A stretch of 64,000 bases of DNA from Reticulitermes speratus (Eukaryota; Arthropoda; Insecta; Blattodea; Rhinotermitidae), in the NCBI GenBank assembly GCA_021186555.1, contig JAJKFL010000005.1:39819135-39883134 (forward strand), read 5' to 3'. Position 1 is the first letter of the stretch; each line of letters begins with the position of its first letter. Both the position numbers and the translations under genes were made by a program. Positions 1 through 13,218 of the stretch are shown piece after piece. The notes below the pieces were generated by a model. It was not told the DNA's origin. It made no database searches and was given only the letters and a program-made list of their open reading frames with translations.

Positions 1-1188
1 TTCCCATTCGCAATCTTGAATAAAGCAGCACCCGGGATCTCCACGTGATATCTTTATTACAACTAAGACTATACGCTGTGATCCCACCTGAAAGCCCAAT
101 TCTAGTGTTTATCCAACACTACCCACACCGGTACAGCCTGCCACAAAACAGTATGTAGTCATACAGTTCACTGTGTAAATATGTGACGGAATGAAAATGT
201 TAGGAAACGACAGTGAAAAAATCGAAGTTAGTGTAATGAAGGCATTTAATTTAAAGTGTTTATTCTTATACAGTTCATATTAGTACAATTATTTCTGGAC
301 AATGCATTAAAATTATATGTGTGGAAGCTGTCGTTGACTTATTTTATTGTAAGAGCCTGATATTTTTCTGAAGGTTCTCAGGAAAATACTTTTACGATGG
401 TCGGTCTTCGAACAGCTGATTGCTACTCCTTAAGACTAAACATGATCGGCTGTTATGGAACTTCTGCAACATATGGACACATTAACTAAAATATGAAACG
501 ACCGGTCAAAGATTCGACCTTGCATTAATTAAATTAATTTAAAACACGTTGACGCAGGTCTGTAGTCCTAAATGTTGGCTATACTTATGTGGTAATAATC
601 ACGAACCATTTCGAAGTGTGATCGGTAATGACGACACTGTCGTATATGAGAAGCATCGGAGGGCTGAATGTTGTTTAAAAGTCTGCGAATAATGCATTTA
701 CGTACGTTTGAATATCCCCCTTCTAAACGAAAAACCCGTAGACTTGTATCTCCATTCCTCCAATACTCTATTATTTAGGGGTTCAAATATCACCCACACT
801 ATTCAATAATAAATAGGATCATGACGAATTACAGGCCACTAACCTTTCCCTATGTCATTACTCCTACAAAGCAGATCAGCTACAGTGACCAGTTGATTTC
901 CAGTCTTGAATTAAATTTCACTACATTGCAATGCGGATCAAGAATCACATTTATAATTCAGTAACTTAATTTATAATGAAGACTCAAAGGATGAAAGGGG
1001 TTCCCTAAATCGTTATTACAGCATCACATTTAATAAGTTATGCAGTATATTTCAATAATTGCATCAAATTTGATGTAGAAATCGATAAGGGCAAATAAAT
1101 GAAAGTAGTTTTCAGCATGCCGAAGAATGACGGGACTGGTATCAGTTTATAAGTTGTGTAAAATATATTAGAGAAATAAGTTATTTAC
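1..1188. other. No feature recognised
   Basis: AT-rich, no exon or repeat that I can name. Confidence 0.4.
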
Positions 1189-1194
1189 ACAAAA

Positions 1195-1445
1195 AATGGG
1201 ACGGTCGGGTACAGCGACTCACTGCGGGATGTCGGTTCGGGATCGAAACCCATGCGACGGATTTTCCGTACCGTCCAGAGGGGCCCTGATGTCCACCCAA
1301 CTCCTGTACAATGGGTACCAGGTCTTCTCTGGGTAAAGGGGCGAAGCGTGGTTTTAAACCCGCCTTCTTCCATCGCCGGGTTGCGAATGTGTTTGAGGTC
1401 TACCTTTGCCTCCTCTCTATGCCTATCCAGGTATATCATGGATGA
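1195..1445 (+). repeat. Degenerate tRNA-derived SINE
   Basis: A tRNA-like head (GGTACAGCGACTCACTG, B-box-like GGGATCGAAACCC at about 1240) is followed by a body resembling the (TTTACC)n SINE family in reverse orientation to the other copies (ACCGTCCAGAGGGGCCC, TGGGTAAAGGGGCG, TCTACCTTTGCC). The open frames on both strands here are artefacts of the repeat. Confidence 0.5.
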
Positions 1446-4400
1446 TAGTTACCTTTTAATACAGTATATGAAAATATTCAAAGTAGATAGATTAAAAAAT
1501 AACTGAAAGTAATTATTTTAACATTTTCTTCGGCTCGCACTCCTGTTGTTCGCAACATATTTTCTCCAGCCCATATAAAAATCGTTAAATTACGTAAGTT
1601 TTTCTTTAAAAATATAGCAGAATTATTATATGAGTTAGTTTTAAGTTTTATTTAATTCAACATAAAATTACGAAAATGAGTAGCTGAATAGAGAACTACA
1701 TCGGAATCCCTACACGACACAAAATACCAAAAAGAAAGAAGAAATAATATAAATTGCTTTAAGTTTCAGCTGCAACGTCATACTGTATTTCAAAGCAGTA
1801 TATAGTGTTAAATATGCAGTACAGAAAAACTCATTTTTGAAGTAATAAATATGTAAGGAATTTATAAGAGTAGGCAGGAATTATATAATCACTAAGAATA
1901 ATGTTGTGTACGTAAGAGGCACAAGTGCCGATTTACAAAAAAGAATCATATGAATAACAATGACATTCTTACGCAAAATCTTGAGATTCAGTTCACTATT
2001 ATAAAATCAGAATCTACGTCAGTTTTACAAGCTAATTTTAACTTCTATCTTTTCTGCAAAATAACAAAGCGCCAAAACAAAATAAGAATGCAAATTATAT
2101 TTTACCTCCATTCTCAGTGATTGAATATCCTGTTCGTGAAAGAGATCGTTGCTATTTGCCATCGTTTTAAGAATACGAAATATTTATATGAAGTGTTTTT
2201 TGAGAGCAACGTAAACAGCATGTGCTCTGAGATTATCAAAACATATAAGGAAGCTTAGGAAAATCAAAAATAAAGTAGAGATTGAAAATCCTTCAATTAA
2301 CTTGATTGAAAGATTAAATATATTATATTTTTTGTTAGATATATACATGGAGCATTATGAAGTTAAGATAATAGACAAAGTTTACCCTGCCCCTGAATAA
2401 GTACAAGACTTACAGAGAAGTGGAATTAGAGCTCCAGAAATTCTTAAATTCGGAATTATACGAAGAGAGTAATAATCTTCACACCCCTTAGATTTCGTCC
2501 TGGTATTCAGTGGCTATAAAGTTGTAATCTGAGATCCTCTGTAGACGTGTTGGAAAAGAGACAAATATTTATCCCTGCAGAAAATTTGACCCAGTCATCC
2601 AGGCCCTACCCTTGTTACTACGTTGACAGAATGAAATATTGGAGTGTTAAAGTTGGTCTTTCTGCATGTTAATTAGTCTAAATGGTAAAAATGACATTAA
2701 TGTCGGAAAAACGTCTGTACCAAAGTTCGAAGTACCGGAAATATTTTAGGGGGACTTATATCGGGATATTCCAAGGGGAAACGAAATTTTGTTAGGAAAC
2801 GATAACGGTAATGGAGTGAGATCGATCTGAAATGTGAATTTCGAGTTATAAATAAATATATCAATAACTTATTCAGTAACACTCACAAGTAACTTTTAAA
2901 ATAGTGGCATCAATACCAGCGATGATCATTATTAATGTTTTCTTAAACCTCCAAAGGGATGAGGGGTACAATGAGAGTTAACGACAGAGGCTTTAAAATG
3001 GCGATGTTTTCAAGATATTTTATGCAGTGCTGAAATTTTGCTATTATGGCTTACTCGAAGACAAACTTCCGTTCCTCTTACCAAAGGTGAAACTTTTCAC
3101 TGTATTTAAACAAAGCGCTGTGAGAGCAAGCACGGATGTGGAAGAGAGCTGAGTGGAAGTACGCTCAAGTGGTTGGCTTAACTCAGGTATAGATAACCAC
3201 GGGAAAATACCCCAGGTAGTAAAAAAAGAGGGTGGCCTTAACTGGTCTGGATTCATTGCAGTTCGTATCATAACAGTATGTCTTTATCGGTTCCATGATA
3301 ATCTTATTGATATGGGTTCTACTTGCAACAAAATATACTGACTTACCGAAGAATGTCCCTGGGTATATTCTTAGGCAGGTGAGAGCTGAGAAGAATTCTA
3401 ATTCTCTGAACAACAACAACAAACTGTTCTTACGGAAAAGCTGTGTGCTGTTTGTAATTCGTTTGTTCCTTATATCAGGGCGTTTCAAACTAACTCATAA
3501 ATCGTATACAGATATTTTTATTAATATTGAGGACTTATAAGTAAATTCTATCTGCCGTGGAAATAATGTAATGCAATATGTCTGCCGGTAACTCCTCATA
3601 TGTGTTCCGGTAGACACATTTCGTAAATTTACTCTTTTTATTTCAGAAAATGAAAGGAAGATACTTATCAAGAAAGAGGAAATTAAAAAATGTCAATACA
3701 AAATCTTTTAATTATTTCAAAAGTATGAAAAGGCAGACGTAAAGCGAAGACTGGAGAGAAAATACAGCACTCCATTAGTAGCGTGGAATTAAGACTGGAG
3801 CAGCCTCCGAGACCAAACTCAATAGACCTGATGCTGCTAAAACTATAAGATAGAAAATTAGTAGCAATGCAATTCGGACTGGGGAATTCGCTTTATTATT
3901 ATGCAACATTGTAGCTATAATAAATTTATCTAAATTCTGAAGACCTTAACTTTATTACCTAGATGTTTAGAATATCAATCGCGAAAATTGATCAAATTTT
4001 AAAAGTTTAAGTAGTAAAAAATTTCAGGTACATACATACATAGCCACATACATATGTGGGCTTCATATCAAGCTATCTTGAGGCAATATAAATTGTATAA
4101 AAAATAAGTATATTAATTAAAATAGCTTCACTCTTTTAATACACGAGATCTCTTTTCTTTAAATCATACATTCCTTCGAGAAGAATGTTCAAAGCATTTG
4201 AAGAGGCGCTGTTAAAATTTTTAAGTCTCACTTTATCTATGATAAAACAGGAGATCAAAACCATGAAATATTTGTAATAATGTTTTGTATTTTGGCAAAT
4301 CAAGTATTTGTAAAATCGTAATAATTTATCTACATTTTTTAAAGTACGTCTTCCTCTCCTCTATATGTGTTAACGTGTAAGGTTTACACACGCTATCTTA

Positions 4401-4739
4401 ATTTGACAGCACATGTAATAAAGTTAAAAGAATTCTTTACATGTTATAATCACATGAATGCTTCAATACAGGGTTATTTAAAAACAAACAATTTTATAAA
4501 AATTTACTCCCTGGCTTCGATATTTACAATTTTCCCTAGACCAAAATGGCTTGCTAAAAATCAAATTCATTATTGGCTTTAACTCTATAAATTGGATGTG
4601 TATTGACCAATAAATATCAATTATAAAACAACAATATTTATTGTGTTCATTATCTAGTATTCTTTCCCTTTCATTTGTGATTTCAATTGATATACAGTGT
4701 GGCTCGTTGCAAACTACGATATAATAACGGTAAAACAAT
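1446..4739. other. No feature recognised
   Basis: AT-rich. A hydrophobic short frame at 3274-3378 ending before a GTGAGA was considered as an exon and rejected (see rejected list). Confidence 0.4.
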
Positions 4740-5085
4740 TTTCTATTGTTCCCATGGTGTACAGCACTACACGGGGGATTGAGGTCCCTATATAATAAAT
4801 ACGAGAGGGGGAGTGCTCACGCTGTTTCAACAGGGTGGTTTGTGGCGGGAGGAAGAGGTCAGGTCATGCCAACCCTTCAGGTGACACAATTTAAATATTC
4901 ATCCCCCTACTGTTTCGAACAAGCAGCCACAGAGACCAGCTACCACTTGTGTCTATGCAATGAGCTGTACAGTCCACGTCAGCTGTCAAGATATGTGACA
5001 CAACCAAAAACCCTTCGTCACGTAAGTGCGGGATCATGGGCAGATTCATTAGAACTGCTAGGCTAATCATGCACACCAAGTTACC
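4740..5085. other. GC-richer block of unknown nature
   Basis: Stands out from its AT-rich surroundings and has overlapping open frames on both strands (106 codons on plus, 62 on minus). The plus frame has no motif I recognise, and CpG-rich repeat DNA is the likelier explanation. Confidence 0.3.
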
Positions 5086-5730
5086 TAGAAAGCCTTTATA
5101 GACTCATAAATTGGTCCTTGCATTTTTCAAGTACCTTCAATCAAGAAAGTCCAGGCTATGTCCTCCAAATAATGGGTATTGGAGCTTCTGACTGTTTTAA
5201 AGTCTGGCTTCACTCAACATAATTATACAATATTTTCATTTCATGTACCTAATAAATCCATTTATTTGATAGATAAATGGAAATAGTGATTCAAAGTGCA
5301 CGGATAAATAATTTTAAAACAATTTAGAGAAGTTGAGTGTCTCAAGTTTAATATTAAATTGTCGCACCGAATGTCAATCAAGGTCGACGCGCAGCGTAAG
5401 TTTGAGATAACGAAGTCGTTAAAAAGTCGTCGTCCAAAAGAATTAATATTAATGGCGGACATTTAAATTCTCAGACCTTTCAGAGTAACCCGAGCACTTA
5501 ATTTCAGCGCTCAAGATTTAAGCAGAGCCGGCTGTGTTATTTTGAGTTATACCCGTTGAAATGCCTCCCAATGCAAGAATGGACAGAAAGGGATGTAGCC
5601 TATGTATTGCATGACGACATCCAGCTCATAGGCCTTTCATAATACAGTGCCGACTTGCATGTTTGGGTGCCAACCTTTAGGGCCAATAGTAACCCAGCGG
5701 TACGTACTTCGCACAACATTAACTAACTAA
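5086..5730. other. No feature recognised
   Basis: Nothing supported. Confidence 0.4.
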
Positions 5731-6240
5731 CTCCATGGAGCAGAGTCCTTCTTGAGAAGCTAACTGGTCCTCAGCTAGTCAAGAAATTACCCGCATTTTA
5801 TGCAACCCGAAAGTTCATTACAGCATTCACAAGAGCCCGCCACCTGTCCCTATCCTAAGCCATATCAATCCAGTCCATGCCCCCCATCCCACTTCTTGAA
5901 GATCCATTTTAATATTATCCTCCCATCTACGCCTGGGTCTTCCAAGTGGTCTCCTTCCCTGAGGTCTCCCCACCAAAATTCTGTATGCCCCTCTCCCTCC
6001 CCCATACGTGCTACATGCCCCCCACCTCATTCTTCTTGATTTGATCACCCGAATAACATTTGGCGATGAGTAGAGGTCATGAAGTTCCTCATTATGTAGT
6101 CTAATCACTCCCCTGTTACCTGGTCCCTCTTAGGCTCAAATATCTCCCTCAGCACCCTATCTCGAACACCCTTAGCCTATATTCCTCCCTCATTGTGAGA
6201 GACCAAATTTCACACCCATACAAATCAGGAAAAATTATAA
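5731..6240 (-). pseudogene. LINE-1st family: decayed reverse-transcriptase C-terminus plus 3' UTR
   Basis: On the minus strand the sequence encodes, in two frames, the end of a non-LTR retrotransposon ORF2. First comes a degraded segment like IFPDLYGCEIWSLTMREE (about 6240-6180, the region just after the RT domain), then HNEELHDLYSSPNVIRVIKS and [14 protein letters not shown] (6090-5900). In the family these form the region between RT and the 3' end. Frameshifts and stops separate the parts. The 3' end is the motif CTAACTCCATGGAGCAGAG on plus at about 5730. Other 3' fragments of the same family are at 6753, 10195, 12011, 14090, 16108, 23425, 30420 and 34600. Confidence 0.85.
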
Positions 6241-6752
6241 TTCTGTATATCTTAATGTTTATATTTTTGGATACCTGTGGTGAAATACAAATAGTTCCCA
6301 AAAGACCACATATAACCGAATAACGAAACTTTTCAATCAAAACCTGGTGCAACGAATTGGACTTGCCATTAAGTATGCTGCACGCTTTCTTCATAAAGCA
6401 TGCATATGCACGGAAATAAACAACAATGGATTTGGTAGTTTTTGTGTTCCGCTGGTTTAAGAGGCGATAGATTCAGCGTTTGTTGTTAAACTCACACAAT
6501 GGTGAAACTGAAAATTAACCAGTTCATACAGAGTTAAAATTTACATTTAGGATTATATAGCGTTTGTACTTTGATCATTATGTAGTATGCCAGTGGATAA
6601 AATTTGATCCATTTTCATAAACGAATATCTTCTATACTTTGGAACACTGGACACTGAAAAAGGATCATTAAGATATTACAGTGATTTATTTATGGTAGTT
6701 AAATTTACGTATATTGGGCTCTTTTCAATACGGTAATGAAATTTAGGGTTTT
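6241..6752. other. No feature recognised
   Basis: AT-rich sequence between two inverted LINE 3' ends; may include more decayed LINE. Confidence 0.35.
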
Positions 6753-6826
6753 ATATAATACGGGAAATTTCTTGACTAGCTGAGAAATTCTTAGCTTCTC
6801 AAGAAGGACTCTGCTGCATGGAGTTA
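6753..6826 (+). repeat. LINE 3'-terminal fragment, inverted to 5731-5800
   Basis: The reverse complement of this segment matches 5731-5800 over about 65 nt (CTCAGCTAGTCAAGAAATT, CAGAGTCCTTCTTGAGAAGC). Confidence 0.8.
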
Positions 6827-9736
6827 GAATTTACGTACTAGTGACTCTTAACGTTGTGATTGCCTTATGATAAATATCGTTTTACGTAATAATGGTCACT
6901 ATGTTATGTTTCACTATTGCTTATGTAACCAGCAGCTTAAGGCTTTGGCAAATCTGCCGTTTAGATAGGAGTCTGGTTGTCAATGTGTAGAGAAGAAAGA
7001 GAAACTGACCCAGCTGGGAATTTTGCCCAGGTTGTTCATCTCGCATGTATTTACTTGCAGGATTCAGCTGACCTAGCTGCTATTAAAATACCAATTAAGA
7101 ATTTAATGGGAAGAAATTTGACGGCAATAATTCGAGTGGAAGTATTATGTGAAGGCCACGAGTAGGCGCGGAGTGTACGTAGGCAGAACGGGACTTAAAT
7201 ATGCGCATGCGCACCACATTATTGCTGAACACTACGCCTGTATTGCAGACATAATTCGTGTCAGATATCCTTCGCTTATAATGAGGCTAGTGGACTGATA
7301 TTTTCGGCATACAGCTTATCGTAAAACTCCACCTGCCCCGCCTATCCACTTCAGACGATTGTATATGGCGTGCCCATAATATCATTGAGGCAAATTTGCG
7401 AGACTTGGGGTTCTCACTGCTATGTTACTGAAGATGATTCAAGACCGCTGAGTCTTTTTCAACATTCTTGTTATCTGCAAATATGTCTTTTTTTTAGTAA
7501 TATTATATGGCGGGATTAGAATTTCTCACCACTTGCCGAGCTGAATAATTAGGCTTACTGCAATTTGGAGACGGTCCATTACTATTGCGGTTAACCTTTT
7601 CTAAGAATGTCCACCGCACACTAACTGACATGACAGCCACCGTTTTGTCCACATCGGGAATTCGCCGGGACCAAGTCTTTAATTTTTGTTGGTATATCAA
7701 TGGACAAGCGGATAAGACCGTAGAAACACACTGTTTCCCTTTGTGAATAGCAGCTTTGTACTTTATAAAATGTCAGTCAAAACAACAGTCCGCCTGTCAA
7801 AAATACACTCAATTTAAACAGGCGTGCGGAGAACAAAAGAAGGGTGTAAAGATTCCCGTTCAACATATAAACTTTTAACGTTATTCATTGTGAAACATGA
7901 ACTATGATAAATAAAAGTCATAACACTCAAAAATTTTCAAAATAAAAACATATATACCATTAAATTCTGTAGCATTTGTACGAAGTTAATAGCCTTTACT
8001 TGCATCTAAACACTCAAAGCTTAATGGTAACTACTCGTACACGTACCACGTTGTGAATATTACGGATGTTTTTATTTTTATGTATACAGTGTAATAATGT
8101 TTCTTGTAATTCTCAAATAAATACGTATTATTTTCCTAACAACATTAACTGTCTAGTCCTTGTAACGGATACAGACTGTGTTCTCTCTGAGTTAGGGACT
8201 GAAGTTTTATGTATAATTTTAGGTCCTACATTATAAAAATTATTCGAACTTGAAACCTTAAAGGGCAGAAGAAAAAATTGCATTGTAAAGGGAATTTTTA
8301 TTTATGGGCTACCAATATTACTGCCGTCAAAGCCAGAAGAATCAGACAGGGGACCGTGTAGCACGCAGGAGGGATAAAATATTTTTAAAAATTTTGATTG
8401 TTAAACGTGTAGGTAAACGGTCACTAGGGATATCCAATGGATCGAAGCAATGTTCCTCAGGCTTTCTATTCTGAGGCCAATATGCCTTTTTATTACTGAA
8501 CAGAATGTCTTTCAATCCAAAACGTAACGTATTTCAAAACAAACTTGTGAAAAACACAGATTCCGTAGTAACATCCTCTTAATTTGAATTAAAATGTATT
8601 TTTATCAGTGTTTAACATACGAAAGCAAAATAAATTATTTCCCGCCCATGAATGAAACTCTCGCAGACCGTCAGCAATCTGCAAACCGTAGTTAGAGAAA
8701 TACTGGCTGTTCTTGGAGAAATTAGGAATGGTGACAAAGTAGACTACATTGTCATAGGATATATTTCACGAATTTTATTGATGAAATTTCTTGTTGAAGT
8801 AGAATAATGAGGAGAAGTGCTGTAAACACTCGAAATCACGTACGTAATTTCCGGTTTGGAGACGAAGACTAATATGGAATATTAGGACTGTGCAAATTAC
8901 ACCTTGCATATTTGTAATACTTTTGTATTTAAACTCTAAAACATGGCAACAGAAGCCAACTTTCATATTGGACCCATACCGGGTAAAAGTACCTCTTGCT
9001 ACTAGAAACAACGCATAAAATTAATGACAAATACTGTAAGTAATTACCGATTTATAATATTTGTTAATCTCCCGGAATACGTCGCAGAATATGAAGGAAT
9101 ATACGACGTAATGCCATACTTCTTAAGAATCATGTTTTATATTAAACGGACTGTATCACTTATAAACAAAACATGAAAGTTAAAATGGTGAGTAAGGTTG
9201 GGCGGGGCCTAAAATAGGAATGACACAAGTGCAGGGACGAAAGTTAAAGTGTTGAGGAATAAAACAAAATGAGACCTTGACGTATGCCATGTAAGTGTCT
9301 CACTTCCATTCTCCCCCTCTATCCCCCCCCCTCCCATGCAAAATTGACGCCAGTATCCAGAACTTGCAACTTCAAAAAATGAGGCTCTCTCATAAAGGAG
9401 AGAAGGGCGAATGGGCTACATGGATCCAAGTCTCGGAGCGTATTGTCGTGTAGCATCAATTTTTCAGACCAATTCCCGTGATAGGCCTACTGTTTGACAC
9501 AAGGCTGCGAGGGTCCACATCGCTAACTTCACGAATATATTTCTCATACCACGTATTTTCGTAAAATTCCTGCCCCCTTCTTGTAGGGTGAATATATTCT
9601 TCTAAGACAAGTATTTCTGTTTGAACAGTCTATGGGTTCGAAACCCAAAGCGTCTACTTTCAATATGAAAATAAAAATATAAAATATACATAAACTTATA
9701 CATATAAGTGTAACATATTTAGAGCTAAACTCTTCG
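6827..9736. other. No gene recognised
   Basis: AT-rich; chance frames only. A B-box-like near-palindrome TGGGTTCGAAACCCA near 9633-9647 may be a SINE scrap. Confidence 0.4.
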
Positions 9737-10015
9737 CTGCTTACGCCATAAAGGCAGATAGGGGAGTAGAGGTAGAGCTCCATTCATTTTTAACCTCGGC
9801 GCTAGATGGAAGCGAGTGATCAATTTCATGCCCCTGGCGCTCTACCCCCGGGGAAAGAGACCCGCTGTCAATTTAACAGGAGGCTGGGCGAGTTCCAGAG
9901 CTGTCTTGACGCTTTGTAGTAAAGAAAAAATCTTTTGCTTCTTCCGGGAATTTAACCACTATTCTTCGCATTTCCAGCCAGTAGCTCAGTCACTAAACCG
10001 AAATGGCTCTTCGGA
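9737..10015 (-). repeat. tRNA-derived SINE, (TTTACC)n family
   Basis: Shares the block order with 59475-59760: GGGGAGTAGAGGTAGAGCTC, AACCTCGGCGCTA, CTACCCCCGGGGAAAG, AGGAGGCTGGGCGAG. The tRNA-like end is near 9975-10015. Confidence 0.65.
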
Positions 10016-10194
10016 CTCCCCTAAACATATTCAAGTAGGTTAAATTTTGAATAAACTTCGACGGTTAAGGATACCAGGGCTGACTCTCTGCTTTCCGGTA
10101 TTGTATGTGGACCAATCCTTGGTACAGATTGGTACCCAGAAATTCATAATTAGACTGATCAAAATATTCCACTCGTTTTTCCATCTTTAAAGAT

Positions 10195-10500
10195 TCTGTG
10201 CGAGGGACTATCCTCGTCCAGCTAAACAGTCCTCAAACTTTTCATATGAATTCCATTCTAATATTATTCTACCACCTAAATTTAAGTCTCCCAAATATCC
10301 TTTCTCATTTAGAGTTCCCGGCTAAAGCTCTGAATAGATTTCTCCTCTGTCCATGCATGCTACACATATCTTCAATCGCATGAACCTTGAGTTCTGCACA
10401 TTAAAAATATTAATTGCAAAGTAACAATTATGAAGTTCTTTATTATGCACTTCTCCTTTCTTCCTGTCAGTTCTTCCTTCGTCGACCAAGTACATTTATG
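10195..10500 (-). repeat. Degenerate LINE 3' fragment
   Basis: Plus-strand words match the family at 5731-6240 in order: TCCATTCTAATATTATTCTACC, then ATGCATGCTACACAT and ATGAAGTTCTTTATTATG. No frame survives. Confidence 0.6.
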
Positions 10501-12010
10501 AGTTCCCTTTCTTATTCTATGTTTTTTTCCTTTGCGTGAGAGATTATGTCACACACACATGAGTGCGAGCGCGCACAGAAATGGCTGGAAATTTATAGTT
10601 TTGTGGTTTTAATTTTATGTTTTTAGATAGGGCACGGAATAGAGAAACTCATGAAAACCAGATGAAAAGGTCCCATAAATGTTATCTATTTTTAATTCCG
10701 TTTTAAATATGATTTTGATTTCTTTATCCTTCTGAAAAGATTTACTTAGATACATTTGCTATTTTCGAAGAATTATTTTCCGTCTGTACATTTCGCTTTT
10801 GTCCTGCTTTCAATGACCGGATTTGCACAAGTACATTGTTATTGCATTATTTTTAAAAAACCAAAAATATGCAATGTGGACAAAATGACGAGCTACTGAA
10901 TATTAAAGCAGATAACAACACTTGCAACTGCGTAACAAGTAGTTTAAAACCTATTCTTGGTAGTAAAATATGGTAACAGCTTGTATCTGTAAACAAAGTG
11001 TTTCAAATTTAAAGAATAGGCCCGATACCCTTATATATTTGCAGAATCCTAATTTGTTCCTGAATTAGAAATTCATGACAAGGCTGGTACACGTTAAGTT
11101 AGAAAGAAAAAATATGGTACACACTCAATTTACACGCCTGTTACGTATCACTAGAGATTACTAATCCTCTCTATATGATGCTCTAGAAAATTTATGGCCT
11201 GACTGACTACTGAACGCGGATCATATCTTCCACCATTTTACCAACGGACAAAGTGGGCTGTCTGAATTTCCGGTTCCTCACTCATATGAACGATCTCCAG
11301 TTCTCTACTTGGAAAAGAAAACCTTTGAAGAAATAAGTTGGTCTAAATAATTTTAAAGATTCAGTTGCTGTTAAGAGAAAACATACGCTTACCATAACTC
11401 CTTTTAAAAAAAAACTGTTTAATGCTCTTTAGAAGAATAATCGCTGCTTGTTCTGAAATTAATGAAGTCGCTTTGTAAGTAAACGCAGAGCTTCATAAAC
11501 GATAAAGCTTGTGACCACATAGCAAACACTGTACTTTAAATTATTAAGAAGCACCCAGTATGCATAGGACAATGCACAACTAGGAGCTCACAGATAAGGA
11601 ATCGGCCATATTCATATTTGGGGAGAAGGCAGCATATTCGTACACGGCGTAATACCAGCGCTAACTGTATTTCATTTTAATGCAAAAATTAGCAAACTAT
11701 AACGGTTTTAATCAGGGAGGAATTATATGTATAGCTTGTAATGTGTAGCGGCTTCACAATATATGGAATAATGCTCTAAATTCTAACACATTCTCGCGTT
11801 ATTTTCTCTCCGTTTCACTTGCGTGTGTGCCACACATGATACTTTTAACGACTTTACGAAAAGGTAAAGCTACATATCCATGTAAACAGACAGAAAAATG
11901 AATATTACTTTACGAGATGTACACTTTAAACCTTGACACAACAGCCCGATGCATACCTAGACTAATGTCTGCAGAGTATAACTAAATAACCAAATAACTG
12001 ACTAGATATT
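10501..12010. other. No feature recognised
   Basis: AT-rich, nothing supported. Confidence 0.4.
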
Positions 12011-12250
12011 AACTCCATGGAGTAGAGTCCTTCCTGAGAAGCTAACGATCCTCAGCCACCCGACAGCTTTCACGCACTGTGTAGAACCCAAATGTTATCA
12101 CCGTGTTCACAAGTACCGGCCAGTTCTTCCTATCCTGAGCCAGATGAATTCAGTTCTTGCCCTTGCATGCTATTTTTTAAGATACATTTTATTATTATCC
12201 TCCCATTAAATCCTTGGTGTTACAAGCCTGTGTCTCTACACCATGTAATT
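12011..12250 (-). repeat. LINE 3' fragment
   Basis: Begins with AACTCCATGGAGTAGAGTCC, the LINE 3' terminus in reverse, and continues collinearly with 5731-5945 (TTCACAAGTACCGGCCAG, TTTTATTATTATCCTCCC). Confidence 0.75.
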
Positions 12251-13206
12251 TATTGCAACATCAGATTTCAAAATTCGACCTTAGTATGTCTGCATGTAGG
12301 CTCATTGATTTAGTAGTGCAAAGTGTTATATTAAATTTATACAATCAATAAAGCTGAAATTAAGAATATTTTATTGATCATTTAAAGACTAAAAGCAATC
12401 TATGTTAAGTGCTTATATACATGTATATATTTTTGTACCTCAGATAAGACATAGTGTGCTTCTATTAGAAAGACCAACAGGTGAAAGTTAGGAAAATAAT
12501 CGGTCTTCAGTTTTGAGAATCATGCTGAACATATAATTAAACTGTATGAACAAAGTATAGAATTTATAGTGATAATTTTAAAAATTCTGATAGCTACGGC
12601 ATCATACTGTTTACTTATTACGCTTTAATGCAGAAAAAGTGGGTAAAAATTAAAACTTATATCCCAAAAAATTGAAAAAACACTGTGTGGATATTAAGTG
12701 AGATAGGTAAGTCAGTATACAGAGACTGTTGGATAGTACAAAGCACAGGTAAACGATATACTCTGTAACAGACAATGAAAGTTTATTGGAGATATTTAAA
12801 TATATACATGTAAATACGCAGGTTTTTTTTCTTTGCGGTGACATGTAGTTGTATAAACCTGTCTCGTATTTTTCAAGCAAATAAAATATCAAAATAACAG
12901 GTTAAAACTGAAATAAAAATATTATTTTGCGGTACCTTACACAAGATAATATTGTTCTTCTAGTAATAAACACCTCTTTTATTTTAGCTGAACAGAACAT
13001 AAAATACTTCCGTGAAATTTTAATGTATCGAACATCTGAAAACATTGCGGCCTAATGGCAAGATACACAACACAGCGCAAATAAACACAAAGACGCACTA
13101 ACACACGAATACAGAATGTTCTTGAAATATGTTACACAACTAGCGACGTGTTCTCTGCTCATAAACAAAGGAAAACACATATTACGTGGTTCCTTGAAAG
13201 CTAAAT
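12251..13206. other. No feature recognised
   Basis: AT-rich, nothing supported. Confidence 0.4.
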
Positions 13207-13218
13207 CTTTGGGTTATA

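Noticed and set aside
3274..3378. Hydrophobic short frame (IILLIWVLLATKY...) ending in a good donor-like GTGAGA, considered as a membrane-anchor first exon (for example P450-like).
   Set aside because: No matching downstream exon, no family motif, and the upstream acceptor or start context is weak. Hydrophobic frames are common in AT-rich DNA.
4746..5066. 106-codon frame as a small protein gene.
   Set aside because: No recognisable motif, open frames on the opposite strand as well, and no splice or start context; left as an unknown GC-richer block.
9633..9647. B-box-like near-palindrome as a tRNA gene.
   Set aside because: No cloverleaf around it.
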